From NCBI RefSeq assembly GCF_003268885.1, contig NZ_QLSX01000012.1, forward strand, positions 1-64,000: DNA of 64,000 nucleotides. Direction: 5' to 3'. Below are positions 1 through 16,521 of the stretch, piece by piece (position 1 is the stretch's first letter; the number at the start of each line of letters is the position of its first letter). This DNA comes from Onishia taeanensis. Lineage in GTDB: Bacteria > Pseudomonadota > Gammaproteobacteria > Pseudomonadales > Halomonadaceae. The position numbers were made by a program, and so were the translations under genes. The notes beneath the pieces were generated by a model. That model ran no database searches. It saw only the letters and a list, made by a program, of their open reading frames with translations, and was not told the origin of the DNA.

Positions 1-104
1 GCATGACGCGCACAATTGACGGATACGCGAGCAGTAACAAGAGACGATCACGTCAGCATGATTTCATATTGCGATGAGCCGCCAAGGCGTCTCATCAACC
101 CGTT

Positions 105-225
105 TCGCCTGACGACCATAGCGAGCGTGAACCACCCGATCCCATGCCGAACTCGGAAGTGAAACCGCTTAGCGCCGATGGTAGTGTGGAGTTTCTCCAT
201 GCGAGAGTAGGTCATCGTCAGGCAC
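105..225 (+). rRNA. rrf: 5S ribosomal RNA
   Basis: The 5S rRNA of the large subunit, at the end of an rRNA operon whose 23S gene lies before the window. The terminal stem is visible: GCCTGAC at 107-113 pairs with GTCAGGC at 217-223, and the conserved core CCATGCCGAACTCGGAAGTG and GCGAGAGTAGG segments lie in the expected places. The first 104 bases do not resemble a 23S 3' end and are read as the 23S-5S spacer. A small hairpin at 73-96 just before the gene may be a processing stem. Ends are accurate to about 2 nt. Confidence 0.96.
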
Positions 226-239
226 TTATTTAGAGAAAA

Positions 240-268
240 CCCCGGTCCTTAACAGGCCGGGGTTTTTT
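240..268 (+). terminator. rRNA operon terminator
   Basis: CCCCGGTC at 240-247 pairs with GGCCGGGG at 255-262 (one G-U pair), followed by six T. It lies 15 nt after the 5S gene and is the primary terminator of the rRNA operon. Confidence 0.9.
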
Positions 269-410
269 CATGTCTGGGCGGTGGGAATGACCAGGAAATG
301 CCGGCTGGCAGCACGGCAGCTCTCGGCAGGACACGACACGATAGCCCCGCGACAATCACGCGACAGAAAGGCTCGCCCGATGGGTGCGCCTCGATAGCTC
401 TTCCTTCTCA

Positions 411-440
411 CCCCGGCCGCTGACGCGCCCGGGGTTTTTT
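411..440 (+). terminator. Second terminator-like hairpin after the rRNA operon
   Basis: CCCCGG at 411-416 pairs with CCGGGG at 429-434, followed by six T. It has the same stem sequence and T tract as the terminator at 240-268. No gene lies between them, so it probably acts as a back-up stop for the very active rRNA operon. Confidence 0.6.
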
Positions 441-775
441 GTGTCTGTGGCTTGAGGCCAAAGCGTCGTAGAGGGTGGTAGCCCACAAGTCTGCGCCTAA
501 CGGGGGCTGATAAGCGGTTCTTAGAATGACTTCGGTCGTTCTCTCGCCTATCTCACTTATCTCGATCAATGGAAGTAAATGTCGCATTACTGACGACAAT
601 GAATGGCAGGTAGCTGATACCCCGATCTTGGCCTTGGGTTGGTCGATTCTGGCGTTAGATATCAGCGTGTAAGGTCCCGGGCCAAGACAAAGGGGGGGCG
701 CAACTTTGGTCGCGATGATTTCCGGGGGCTGCCGGCATCCGCTAGAATGGCGGTTTTTGCGGCGGGAAGGTGCGC
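441..775. other. Non-coding stretch before birA
   Basis: No convincing gene is present. A UUCG-capped 8-bp hairpin sits at 523-542 (AGAATGAC / GTCGTTCT). A possible birA -10 box, TAGAAT at 743-748, lies 27 nt before the birA start; no good -35 can be named. The short open frames here run through terminators and carry no recognisable domain. Confidence 0.5.
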
Positions 776-1756
776 ATGACCATCGGTGAACTGATTCGCT
801 TGTTGAGTGACGGTGACTTTCACTCTGGCGAGCAGTTGGGTGAGCGTCTGGGCGTATCCCGTACTGCGGTGTGGAAACAGCTCAAGAAGCTCGAGGCAAT
901 GGATATCCCTCTGGAGGCGGTCAAGGGGCTGGGTTATCGCTTGGCCAACCCTATCGAGCTGCTGGATGGGCCGGCGATCATCGCTGAGCTATCTCGTGAC
1001 AGCCGCCAGCAGATGGCGCGACTGTTCATAGAAGAGGGCCTCCCCTCGACCAACCGCTATCTACGTGAACGCTTCGAGCAGGGGGCCGGGCACGGCGAGG
1101 TATGCTTGAGCGAGTCCCAGAGCGCCGGTCGTGGGCGCCGTGGCCGTGGCTGGACCAGTCCCTGGGGGCGTGGGCTGCTGCTGTCGTTGGGCTGGCGATT
1201 CGAGTCCGGTGCCGCCTCGCTGGAGGGGTTGAGCCTGGCGGTTGGGGTGGCGCTTGCCGAGGTGCTCGAGCGTCATGGCGTCGAGGTCGCGCTCAAGTGG
1301 CCTAATGACGTCCTGGTGCTCGGCAAGGGGCCATCGCGAAAGCTTGCCGGCATCCTGCTCGAGGTCAGCGGTGATCTATCGGGCCCCTGTGAGGTAGTGA
1401 TCGGGATTGGCATCAATGTCACTCTTCCGGAGATGGTGCGTGAGGGCATCGACCAGCCTGCGGCGGCGGTTCATGATCAGCAGCCCGGTGTGACCCGTAA
1501 CCGCCTAGCCGCCGATATCATCGATGCTCTGTTGGCTCTGCTGCCGCGTTTCGAAACACAAGGCTTTGCTGCCTGGCAGGACGCCTGGAACGCACGTCAC
1601 GCTCACGCTGGCCAGGCCATCGATATCATTCAGGGCCCGCGGCGCCAGGAAGCGGTAGCCGAGGGGGTCGATACCGCCGGTAACCTGGTGGTATGGCAGG
1701 ACGGAGAGCGCCAGTCACTGGCGAGCGGCGAAATCAGCGTGCGTGGTCATTCATGA
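776..1756 (+). CDS. birA: Bifunctional biotin-protein ligase / biotin operon repressor
   Basis: BirA activates biotin to biotinyl-AMP and transfers it to the biotin carrier protein of acetyl-CoA carboxylase; with bound biotinyl-AMP it can repress bio genes. The 326-residue protein has an N-terminal winged helix (about residues 1-60, with GVSRTAVWKQLKKLE), then the ligase domain with the biotin-adenylate loop GRGRRGR at 118-124 and KWPNDV with the catalytic-region Lys174. ATG at 776 is chosen because GGGAAGG at 764-770 is spaced 5 nt from it; the in-frame GTG at 770 would overlap this site. The stop overlaps coaX, so the two genes are co-transcribed. Full-length and DNA-binding, so probably a true repressor as in E. 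coli. Confidence 0.96.
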   Translation: MTIGELIRLLSDGDFHSGEQLGERLGVSRTAVWKQLKKLEAMDIPLEAVKGLGYRLANPIELLDGPAIIAELSRDSRQQMARLFIEEGLPSTNRYLRERFEQGAGHGEVCLSESQSAGRGRRGRGWTSPWGRGLLLSLGWRFESGAASLEGLSLAVGVALAEVLERHGVEVALKWPNDVLVLGKGPSRKLAGILLEVSGDLSGPCEVVIGIGINVTLPEMVREGIDQPAAAVHDQQPGVTRNRLAADIIDALLALLPRFETQGFAAWQDAWNARHAHAGQAIDIIQGPRRQEAVAEGVDTAGNLVVWQDGERQSLASGEISVRGHS

Positions 1757-2592
1757 TTCTGGACCTGGATATCGGCAATACCCTGTCGAAGTGGCGCCTT
1801 AAGGACAGCGTGAGTAGCGAGATCCGTTCGCGTGGTGCGGTGTGGACACGCGAGGAATGGCGACCCGGCTCGGATATTCCCGACCTCGATGTGGTGAGGG
1901 CGGTGCGTATCTCAAGCGTAGCCCGTCAGAAAGTGCTGCAGGAAACCGTTGAGCTGCTGCGCCATGAGGTCGGTGTGGTGCATGTAGCACGACCGGTGCG
2001 AGAGTCGCTTGGCGTCGTCAATGGATATGACGAACCCGGCCGGCTCGGCGTGGATCGTTGGTTGGGGGCTCTGGCGAGCTACCAGCTGGCAGGGGCCTGT
2101 TGCACGGTCGACTGCGGGAGTGCAATTACCATCGACTTTGTGCTGCCCGGTGGGCGCCATCTCGGCGGCTATATCCTGCCGGGCCTGCGCCTGATGAAGG
2201 AGAGCCTCAAGCTGGGTACTCGCAACGTGGCGATCGACCCGGACAGCGAAGCCGATGAGCTGCTGGCACCTGGGCGTAATACCGTCGAGGCGGTCAATCA
2301 TGGCATCTATATGGCGGCGGTCAGTGCCGTGAACCGCATCTATGGCGAAGTCTGCGACCGTGAAGGTGTGGCGTTGCCACTGCTGCTGACCGGCGGCGAT
2401 GCGCGAGTAGTGTCGCGAGGCATCCGGGTTCCGCATGCTCTGTGGCCGGACATGGTCTATGGGGGGCTGGAGGCTTGCTTCCCGCAGACAGCGGCCGAGC
2501 GAGCAGGGCGACTGTCGGGGGCGCCGGAGGTGCCGGCCCCTGTGACGCTGGAAAAAATTCGCGCAAGCCTTGCATTCTCCATGCTGCTTTGA
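1753..2592 (+). CDS. coaX: Type III pantothenate kinase
   Basis: CoaX phosphorylates pantothenate, the first step of coenzyme A synthesis. This is the ASKHA-fold type III enzyme, not the E. coli CoaA type. The 279-residue protein shows the phosphate-1 motif DIGNT at residues 6-10, the GVDRW segment with Asp101, the second motif VDCGSAITID (Asp120) and GGYILPG. ATG at 1753 overlaps the birA stop by 4 bp (ATGA), so translation is coupled. The birA-coaX pair upstream of the tRNA/secE block is the arrangement known from Pseudomonas-like genomes. Confidence 0.96.
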   Translation: MILDLDIGNTLSKWRLKDSVSSEIRSRGAVWTREEWRPGSDIPDLDVVRAVRISSVARQKVLQETVELLRHEVGVVHVARPVRESLGVVNGYDEPGRLGVDRWLGALASYQLAGACCTVDCGSAITIDFVLPGGRHLGGYILPGLRLMKESLKLGTRNVAIDPDSEADELLAPGRNTVEAVNHGIYMAAVSAVNRIYGEVCDREGVALPLLLTGGDARVVSRGIRVPHALWPDMVYGGLEACFPQTAAERAGRLSGAPEVPAPVTLEKIRASLAFSMLL

Positions 2593-2658
2593 CAGAATGC
2601 AGCGCGTTCGCAGGGCAAGCGTTTCCGGGCCACGCTTCGGAAAAAGTAGGATAAGCGC

Positions 2659-2686
2659 TTGACATTGTTGCGAAAAGCGGTAGAAT
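2659..2686 (+). promoter_or_regulatory. Sigma-70 promoter of the tRNA-Tyr-Gly-Thr operon
   Basis: TTGACA at 2659-2664, a 16-nt spacer and TAGAAT at 2681-2686. The tRNA-Tyr gene begins 14 nt after the -10 box, so the primary transcript has a very short leader. Confidence 0.85.
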
Positions 2687-2699
2687 TTACCGCGTGATT

Positions 2700-2784
<85 letters not shown>

Positions 2785-2831
2785 GATTTTGCCGAAGCGC
2801 CTGTTGTCGATTCGGTAGTAAGAGCGGGCAG

Positions 2832-2905
<74 letters not shown>

Positions 2906-2926
2906 GTTTTTGCTGTAACGCGTTTT

Positions 2927-3001
2927 GCTCGTGTAGCTCAGGGGTAGAGCACACCCTTGGTAAGGGTGAGGTCGGCGGTTCAATTCCGCCCACGAGCTCC
3001 A
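2927..3001 (+). tRNA. thrT: tRNA-Thr (GGT)
   Basis: Acceptor GCTCGTG (2927-2933) pairs with CACGAGC (2991-2997); discriminator T and an encoded CCA follow. The anticodon GGT is at 2959-2961. In E. coli the equivalent gene is followed by tufB; here a terminator follows instead. Confidence 0.97.
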
Positions 3002-3007
3002 TATTAG

Positions 3008-3040
3008 AAAAGGCGAGCCGCAAGCTCGCCTTTTCTTTTT
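3008..3040 (+). terminator. Terminator of the tRNA-Tyr-Gly-Thr operon
   Basis: AAAAGGCGAGC at 3008-3018 pairs with GCTCGCCTTTT at 3024-3034, followed by a T-rich run. It begins 7 nt after tRNA-Thr. Confidence 0.92.
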
Positions 3041-3063
3041 TGCCTCCGGTGGTTTGCCGGGGG

Positions 3064-3092
3064 TTGTCAGGCAGAGGGCCTTTCGCTATGAT
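3064..3092 (+). promoter_or_regulatory. Sigma-70 promoter of tRNA-Trp / secE-nusG
   Basis: TTGTCA at 3064-3069, a 17-nt spacer and TATGAT at 3087-3092. It lies between the preceding terminator and tRNA-Trp. No terminator separates tRNA-Trp from secE, so it probably drives tRNA-Trp, secE and nusG together. Confidence 0.85.
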
Positions 3093-3146
3093 AGCGCCCG
3101 CTGTTACGGGATGCCTGCAAAGGGCTTCCAGTGGAAGCGCAGATAC

Positions 3147-3222
<76 letters not shown>

Positions 3223-3294
3223 GTCTTCCCCAGGCTGGTAATATCCCTTATACTTTCATGTTTCGATTGCTGCACCCTGAGGAGTCTCGTTCGC

Positions 3295-3663
3295 ATGAAA
3301 CAAAACGCCGAGGTGCAGGAGTCGCGCCACGACGGGCTCAGGTGGGCGGTTGTCGTCTCTCTGGTAGTCGTTGCCGTTGTCGGTAACTCCTATTTCGCCG
3401 ATCAAGCGCTGCTCTATCGTGTATTGGGCGTCGTCGCGCTGTGTGCGCTTGCCGCCGGTGTGGCTATCACCACCACCAAGGGGCGCAATCTCCTGGAGCT
3501 GGCCCGCAGTGCGCGCAAGGAAATTCAGCGCGTCGTCTGGCCGACCCGCCAAGAAACCATTCAGACCACCGCGATCGTGATGGTGGCTGTGTTGGTGGTA
3601 GGTCTGATGCTGTGGCTGATTGATACCCTTCTTGGCTGGGCGATGTCCGGCGTCATTGGTTAG
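3295..3663 (+). CDS. secE: Preprotein translocase subunit SecE
   Basis: SecE is the essential clamp-like subunit of the SecYEG inner-membrane channel. The 122-residue protein has three predicted membrane helices (about residues 15-32, 41-58 and 91-113), the longer gammaproteobacterial form. The conserved cytoplasmic segment [13 protein letters not shown] precedes the last helix. ATG at 3295 follows GGAG at 3281-3284; upstream in-frame starts would run into the tRNA-Trp gene. Its stop codon overlaps the nusG ribosome-binding site, so the two are co-transcribed. Confidence 0.96.
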   Translation: MKQNAEVQESRHDGLRWAVVVSLVVVAVVGNSYFADQALLYRVLGVVALCALAAGVAITTTKGRNLLELARSARKEIQRVVWPTRQETIQTTAIVMVAVLVVGLMLWLIDTLLGWAMSGVIG

Positions 3664-3671
3664 GAGATTCC

Positions 3672-4205
3672 ATGTCCAAGCGTTGGTATGTCGTGCATGC
3701 CTACTCCAGCTTCGAAAAGCATGTCATGCGCTCGCTTATTGAGCGCGTGAAGATGTATGGCATGGAAGATCGCTTCGGCGAAATTCTGGTGCCGACCGAA
3801 GAAGTGGTCGAGATGCGCGACGGCAAGCGCCGCAAGAGTGAGCGCAAGTTCTATCCCGGCTACGTGCTGGTCGAGATGGAGATGGACGACGCAACCTGGC
3901 ATCTGGTCAACGAGACGCCTCGCGTTCTCGGTTTCATCGGTGGCACTAAAGAAAAGCCGGCACCGATCAGTCAGAAAGAAGCCGATGCCATTCTGCGTCG
4001 TGTCCAGGACGGCACCGACAAGCCGCGGCCGAAGACAGTCTTCGAGCCGGGTCAGTCCGTGCGCGTTATCGATGGCCCCTTCGCCGACTTCAATGGTGTG
4101 GTCGAAGAGGTCAACTACGACAAGAGTCGCGTCCAGGTCAGCGTGCTGATCTTTGGCCGTGCGACCCCTGTCGAGCTCGAGTTTTCCCAGGTCGAGAAGG
4201 ACTGA
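3672..4205 (+). CDS. nusG: Transcription termination/antitermination factor NusG
   Basis: NusG binds RNA polymerase, reduces pausing and couples transcription to Rho or to the ribosome through S10. The 177-residue protein has the NGN domain (starting [13 protein letters not shown]) and a C-terminal KOW domain ([24 protein letters not shown]). Its length is typical. The GGAG ribosome-binding site overlaps the secE stop. The 123-nt gap before rplK probably contains the L11-operon leader, although I cannot define the L1-binding structure there. Confidence 0.97.
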   Translation: MSKRWYVVHAYSSFEKHVMRSLIERVKMYGMEDRFGEILVPTEEVVEMRDGKRRKSERKFYPGYVLVEMEMDDATWHLVNETPRVLGFIGGTKEKPAPISQKEADAILRRVQDGTDKPRPKTVFEPGQSVRVIDGPFADFNGVVEEVNYDKSRVQVSVLIFGRATPVELEFSQVEKD

Positions 4206-4328
4206 ATCTCGGCCCGGATGGCGTGATCAGGTAAGTGTGATCAAGCGCCAGTCAGAAGTAGTCAGGTCGCCGAGGCGGCCATTCAACCGGGGAGCCGCAA
4301 GGCGCTAGCACCCAATTGGAGTCCTATC

Positions 4329-4760
4329 ATGGCCAAGAAAGTACAGGCTTACATCAAGCTGCAGGTCGCAGCTGGTAAAGCTAACCCGAGTCCTCCCGTG
4401 GGCCCCGCGCTGGGTCAGCACGGCGTCAATATCATGGAGTTCTGCAAGGCGTTCAACGCCGAGACCCAGGATGTTGAAGCAGGCCTGCCGACACCGGTCG
4501 TCATCACTGTCTATTCCGACCGCAGCTTCACCTTCATCACCAAGACGACGCCCGCCGCCGTCCTGCTGAAGAAGGCCGCTGGCATCAAGTCCGGCTCTGG
4601 TGAGCCGAACAAGAACAAGGTCGGTACTGTGACCCGCGAGCAGCTCGAAGAGATCGCCAAGACCAAGGAGCCGGACCTGACGGCTGCTGATCTTGACGCC
4701 GCGGTGCGTACCATTGCCGGTAGCGCCCGTAGCATGGGCCTCAACGTGGAGGGTCTCTGA
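4329..4760 (+). CDS. rplK: 50S ribosomal protein L11
   Basis: L11 forms the GTPase-associated centre with 23S rRNA and L10 and is needed for RelA stringent signalling; it is the thiostrepton-site protein. The 143-residue protein contains the conserved N-terminal Pro-rich segment ([25 protein letters not shown]) and a C-terminal rRNA-binding domain ending in [19 protein letters not shown] precedes the start. rplA follows after 2 nt, the classical L11 operon. Confidence 0.98.
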   Translation: MAKKVQAYIKLQVAAGKANPSPPVGPALGQHGVNIMEFCKAFNAETQDVEAGLPTPVVITVYSDRSFTFITKTTPAAVLLKKAAGIKSGSGEPNKNKVGTVTREQLEEIAKTKEPDLTAADLDAAVRTIAGSARSMGLNVEGL

Positions 4761-4762
4761 TC

Positions 4763-5455
4763 ATGGCTAAACTGTCCAAGCGCGCTCTGAAGATCAAAGA
4801 ACAGGTTGACGCTTCCAAGGTCTATTCCCTGGATGAAGCCGTGGCACTGCTCAACGAGCTGTCCACCGTCAAGTTCAAGGAATCCCTCGACGTCGCCATC
4901 AATCTGGGCGTCGATCCGCGGAAATCCGACCAGGTCGTGCGTGGCGCTACCGTCATGCCCAACGGCACTGGCAAAGACGTGCGTGTAGCCGTCTTTACCC
5001 AGGGCGCCAACGTTGACGCTGCCAAGGAAGCCGGTGCCGATATCGTTGGCATGGACGACCTGGCCGAGCAGGTCAAGAAAGGCCAGCTCGACTTCGACGT
5101 GGTCATCGCCTCGCCGGACGCCATGCGCGTCGTCGGCCAGCTGGGTCAGATTCTCGGCCCGCGTGGCCTGATGCCGAACCCGAAGGTCGGCACCGTGACG
5201 CCGGACGTCGCCACCGCGGTCAAGAACGCCAAGGCCGGTCAGGTGCGTTTCCGTACCGACAAAAACGGCATCATTCATACCACCCTGGGCAAAGTGGATT
5301 TCGCCGCTGACGATATCCGCGGCAACCTTGAAGCGCTGGTCGCCGACCTCAAGCGCCTCAAGCCCAGCACCTCCAAGGGTGTGTATTTCAAGAAGCTGAC
5401 CCTGTCCACCACCATGGGCCCGGGTCTGACCGTCGATCATTCCGCTTACGCGTGA
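4763..5455 (+). CDS. rplA: 50S ribosomal protein L1
   Basis: L1 forms the mobile L1 stalk that helps E-site tRNA release and represses translation of its own operon in E. coli. The 230-residue protein has the usual two-domain sequence, including the region [15 protein letters not shown]. Autoregulation through the rplK leader is expected from the family but cannot be demonstrated here. A 257-nt leader separates it from rplJ. Confidence 0.98.
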   Translation: MAKLSKRALKIKEQVDASKVYSLDEAVALLNELSTVKFKESLDVAINLGVDPRKSDQVVRGATVMPNGTGKDVRVAVFTQGANVDAAKEAGADIVGMDDLAEQVKKGQLDFDVVIASPDAMRVVGQLGQILGPRGLMPNPKVGTVTPDVATAVKNAKAGQVRFRTDKNGIIHTTLGKVDFAADDIRGNLEALVADLKRLKPSTSKGVYFKKLTLSTTMGPGLTVDHSAYA

Positions 5456-5712
5456 TCGACGCAGCCAAAGATACTTTGCGGTCCCCGTCCTTCCTCGTGG
5501 AGTCCGGGGCACCGTCAAAGACCGCAGGTGCCGTGTCTCGCATGCGAGTCACGGCTTAATCTCCCTCAGGGGAAGCCTGCGCAGATGGTGTGGCCGCCAG
5601 TCACTGGTGTGCACCATCACCCAAGCCTTCTCACCACTAGGTGAGGAGAGATGGTAACCCCCGGAGCTGTGAGACGTGAGTCTCTCAGTCCCGGCACGAA
5701 GGAGTGATCACT
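5456..5712 (+). promoter_or_regulatory. Structured leader of the rplJL-rpoBC operon
   Basis: This gap is rich in inverted repeats. The clearest is 5530-5555, where GCCGTG-T-CTCGCA pairs with TGCGAG-T-CACGGC around one T-T mismatch. Further downstream, ATGGTG (5585-5590) faces CACCAT, and GAGAC faces GTCTC near 5670-5690. In E. coli this is where L10(L12)4 binds to repress rplJL translation. I infer the same role from position. No promoter could be identified with confidence. Confidence 0.5.
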
Positions 5713-6219
5713 GTGCCACTAGCTCTCGAAGGCAAGAAGGCAATTGTTGCCGAGGTCAGTGAGGCCGCTAAGGACGCTCTCTCCGTCGTAGTTGCCGATT
5801 CTCGCGGTGTGGACGTTAGTGCCATGACCAGCCTGCGCAAGCAGGCGCGCGAGAATGGCGTGCAGATCCGTGTTGTTCGCAACACCTTGGCACGCCGCGC
5901 TTTGTCCGGAACTCCCTGGGAGATTCTGGACGAGACTTTCTCAGGTCCGACCATGTTGGCCTTCTCCTACGAGCATCCGGGCGCTGCCGCTCGTCTGTTC
6001 AAGGAGTTCGCCAAGAGTCAGAAGGACTTCGAAGTCAAGGCGCTGGCATACGAAGGCGAGTTCATCCCGGCTTCCGATCTTGACCGTCTGGCCACGCTGC
6101 CGACACACGATGAGGCGATCGCCAAGCTGATGTCCGTCATGAAGGAAGCTTCTGCCGGCAAGCTGGTCCGTACTCTCGCGGCACTGCGCGACCAGAAGGA
6201 AGAAGCGGCCGCTGCCTGA
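5713..6219 (+). CDS. rplJ: 50S ribosomal protein L10
   Basis: L10 anchors the L7/L12 dimers to the ribosome and, in complex with L12, represses its own operon. GTG at 5713 is chosen because AAGGAG at 5699-5704 is 8 nt upstream and the protein then begins [15 protein letters not shown], matching the family N-terminus. The in-frame GTG at 5704 lies inside the ribosome-binding site. The 168-residue protein ends with the C-terminal helix that binds L7/L12 ([19 protein letters not shown]). rplL follows after 92 nt. Confidence 0.96.
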   Translation: MPLALEGKKAIVAEVSEAAKDALSVVVADSRGVDVSAMTSLRKQARENGVQIRVVRNTLARRALSGTPWEILDETFSGPTMLAFSYEHPGAAARLFKEFAKSQKDFEVKALAYEGEFIPASDLDRLATLPTHDEAIAKLMSVMKEASAGKLVRTLAALRDQKEEAAAA

Positions 6220-6311
6220 TTGGCGCGCTTCTCCGAGTAGCCTGAACCGACCATTGAATCACGAGCACTTGGTCCCCTGGCCGAGGCTCCGCAAAGTCTA
6301 GGAAATTGAAC

Positions 6312-6683
6312 ATGGCACTTACCCAAGAAGACATCATCAACGCCGTCGCCGACATGACCGTCATGGAAGTGGCTGAGCTGATCGAAGCGATGGAAGAGAA
6401 GTTCGGCGTGACCGCAGCTGCTGCTGTTGTCGCCGGCCCGGGTGGCGGTGAAGCCGCTGCCGAAGAAGAGCAGACTGAATTTGACCTGGTGCTGACCGGC
6501 GCTGGCGACAAGAAAGTCAACGTCATCAAGGCCGTCCGCGAGATCACTGGTCTCGGCCTGAAGGAAGCCAAGGGTGCCGTTGACGGCGCACCGGCGACTA
6601 TCAAGGAAGCGATGTCCAAGGACGACGCCGAAGAAGCGAAGAAGAAGCTGGAAGAAGCCGGCGCGAGCGTGGAGCTCAAGTAA
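6312..6683 (+). CDS. rplL: 50S ribosomal protein L7/L12
   Basis: The multi-copy stalk protein that recruits and stimulates EF-G, EF-Tu and other translational GTPases. The 123-residue protein has the N-terminal dimerisation domain, an Ala/Gly/Glu-rich hinge (about residues 34-52) and the C-terminal domain ending [11 protein letters not shown] at 6312 gives the family N-terminus MALTQEDI; a TTG two codons earlier is not needed. A strong attenuator and two hairpins lie between it and rpoB. Confidence 0.98.
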   Translation: MALTQEDIINAVADMTVMEVAELIEAMEEKFGVTAAAAVVAGPGGGEAAAEEEQTEFDLVLTGAGDKKVNVIKAVREITGLGLKEAKGAVDGAPATIKEAMSKDDAEEAKKKLEEAGASVELK

Positions 6684-6723
6684 TTCTTGTGCCCACGGCT
6701 TCACGCGCTGCGTAAGCTTCCAC

Positions 6724-6757
6724 GGCTGGTGGCGGGCTTCCCGCTACCGGCCTTTTT
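6724..6757 (+). terminator. rplL-rpoB attenuator
   Basis: A 13-bp stem, GGCTGGTGGCGGG (6724-6736) with CCCGCTACCGGCC (6740-6752), has a 3-nt loop and is followed by five T. It lies 40 nt after rplL. By analogy with the E. coli attenuator at this place, it should let only part of the transcripts continue into rpoBC, lowering polymerase expression relative to L7/L12. Confidence 0.88.
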
Positions 6758-6806
6758 CTGTTGTTACTAGCTGCCCGCTTTCATGCGACGCCGCTAGCCG
6801 AATTCC

Positions 6807-6866
6807 GACGGCGAGCCTCCACGAGGGGGCTTGCCGTCAGCGCCTGACGGGACCCATCCCGTCAGG
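6807..6866 (+). promoter_or_regulatory. Two adjacent long hairpins before rpoB (probable RNA processing site)
   Basis: Hairpin A is a 14-bp stem (6807-6820 with 6825-6838, loop ACGA, two G-U pairs). Hairpin B is a 10-bp perfect stem CCTGACGGGA / TCCCGTCAGG (6843-6852 with 6857-6866, loop CCCA). Neither is followed by a T tract. E. coli has an RNase III cleavage site in the rplL-rpoB spacer, so this is a likely counterpart. The function is inferred from position and shape. Confidence 0.6.
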
Positions 6867-6916
6867 TGGCGCCGACACGCATCGGTCACCCATGGTGAAC
6901 AAGCTGGGGAATACAG

Positions 6917-10993
<4,077 letters not shown>

Positions 10994-11113
10994 GCACCCG
11001 GGACTTGAGTCAGTACTGGCGACAGTACTCACGACAGTGCTCGAGAAAGATGGTCCGCGGGGGCGGGCAACACGCCGCCCCCGCCTATGACAACTCCGCA
11101 ACGGAGCCGACCT

Positions 11114-15331
<4,218 letters not shown>

Positions 15332-15342
15332 CCGGAGCCAGC

Positions 15343-15374
15343 TCAAGGCCGGCGCCGAATGGCGCCGGCCTTGA
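15343..15374 (+). terminator. Hairpin after rpoC without a T tract
   Basis: A perfect 14-bp stem: 15343-15356 with 15361-15374, loop GAAT. No T run follows, so it is at best a weak or Rho-assisted terminator, or an mRNA 3'-end stabiliser for rpoBC. Its last four bases form part of the -35 box of the rpsL promoter. Confidence 0.55.
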
Positions 15375-15400
15375 CGCGGATCGCTCCGAGACAGTAGAAT
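15371..15400 (+). promoter_or_regulatory. Promoter of the rpsL-rpsG-fusA-tuf (str) operon
   Basis: TTGACG at 15371-15376, an 18-nt spacer and TAGAAT at 15395-15400, then a GC-rich discriminator GCGC typical of promoters under ppGpp/DksA control. The -10 region and initial transcribed sequence nearly match those of the rpsJ promoter. Confidence 0.8.
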
Positions 15401-15481
15401 GCGCAGCCTTTGAAAGTGGGGTGGGTACGCCCGCGCTCGCTATCGAAAGGCCAAGGCAACCATTGGAGTCAGCTACAGACC

Positions 15482-15856
15482 ATGGCAACTATTAACCAGC
15501 TCGTGCGCAAGCCGCGCAAGCGTCCCGTCGTCAAGAGCGACGTCCCGGCGCTGCAGGCCTGCCCGCAACGTCGCGGGGTTTGCACCCGCGTTTACACCAC
15601 TACCCCGAAGAAGCCGAACTCCGCACTGCGTAAGGTGTGCCGTGTTCGTCTGACCAACGGGTATGAAGTGTCTTCCTACATCGGTGGTGAAGGTCACAAC
15701 CTGCAGGAACACTCTGTCGTGCTGATTCGCGGCGGCCGAGTGAAGGACTTGCCGGGTGTGCGTTATCACACCGTTCGCGGCGCTCTCGACACCTCCGGTG
15801 TCCAGAACCGTAAGCAGGGCCGTTCCAAGTACGGCACCAAGCGTCCGAAGTCCTAA
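15482..15856 (+). CDS. rpsL: 30S ribosomal protein S12
   Basis: S12 lies at the decoding centre and controls translational accuracy. The 124-residue protein has the loop [13 protein letters not shown] and the loop [12 protein letters not shown], both with wild-type lysines (equivalent to K42/K43 and K87/K88), so no classical streptomycin-resistance substitution is visible. ATG at 15482 gives the family start [19 protein letters not shown] lies upstream. It is the first gene of the str operon. Confidence 0.98.
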   Translation: MATINQLVRKPRKRPVVKSDVPALQACPQRRGVCTRVYTTTPKKPNSALRKVCRVRLTNGYEVSSYIGGEGHNLQEHSVVLIRGGRVKDLPGVRYHTVRGALDTSGVQNRKQGRSKYGTKRPKS

Positions 15857-15987
15857 ACGACTCGCGCGCCGCCGGAACCGCCATACCATATTGCACCGGT
15901 CTGATAAGAGTAAGGTCGGGCGTTGCAGGCGAGTCCTGTATCAGTCCCGGGTTTACCTGAAGGACCCCTTAGTTTTGAGGGCTTATC

Positions 15988-16458
15988 ATGCCTAGAAGAA
16001 GAGTTGCTGCGAAGCGCGAAATCCTCCCGGATCCGAAGTTCGGAAGCGAGCGCCTGGCAAAGTTCATGAACCACCTCATGATCAGCGGCAAGAAGTCTGT
16101 AGCTGAACGTATCGTCTATGGCGCCCTGGACCGCGTGTCCGAGCGCAACAATGATGACCCGCTGGAGATCTTCGACAAGGCGCTGGAAACCATCCAGCCC
16201 ATGGTCGAGGTGAAATCTCGTCGTGTCGGTGGTGCTACCTACCAGGTGCCCGTGGAAGTGCGTCCCTCGCGTCGTCAGGCGCTGGCCATGCGCTGGCTGG
16301 CTGACGCTGCTCGTAACCGTGGTGAAAAGACCATGGTGCAGCGTCTGGCCGGTGAGATGCTCGATGCCGCTGAAGGCAAGGGCGCCGCTGTGAAGAAGCG
16401 TGAAGACGTGCACCGCATGGCGGAGGCCAACAAGGCCTTCTCGCACTACCGCTTCTAA
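15988..16458 (+). CDS. rpsG: 30S ribosomal protein S7
   Basis: S7 nucleates assembly of the 30S head and contacts E-site tRNA. The 156-residue protein begins [16 protein letters not shown] and is of typical length. The 131-nt spacer from rpsL corresponds to the E. coli position where S7 binds its own mRNA. Here GACTCGC just after rpsL can pair with GCGAGTC about 65 nt later, consistent with a folded spacer, but regulation is inferred. Confidence 0.98.
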   Translation: MPRRRVAAKREILPDPKFGSERLAKFMNHLMISGKKSVAERIVYGALDRVSERNNDDPLEIFDKALETIQPMVEVKSRRVGGATYQVPVEVRPSRRQALAMRWLADAARNRGEKTMVQRLAGEMLDAAEGKGAAVKKREDVHRMAEANKAFSHYRF

Positions 16459-16474
16459 GCAGGCTTCGCAACTT

Positions 16475-16500
16475 GAGGCGCCCATATGTCGGGGCGCCTC
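16475..16500 (+). other. Hairpin in the rpsG-fusA spacer
   Basis: GAGGCGCCC (16475-16483) pairs with GGGCGCCTC (16492-16500), a perfect 9-bp stem with an 8-nt loop and no T tract. It ends 9 nt before the fusA ribosome-binding site and may influence fusA translation or mRNA stability. Confidence 0.5.
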
Positions 16501-16521
16501 CAACCAACGGGGAATTCCATC

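Noticed and set aside
1..104. Possible 23S rRNA 3' end
   Set aside because: The sequence shows none of the conserved 3'-terminal 23S segments and is better read as the 23S-5S spacer.
268..599. Two short minus-strand open frames between 5S rRNA and birA
   Set aside because: Both run through terminator hairpins and have no recognisable sequence or ribosome-binding site.
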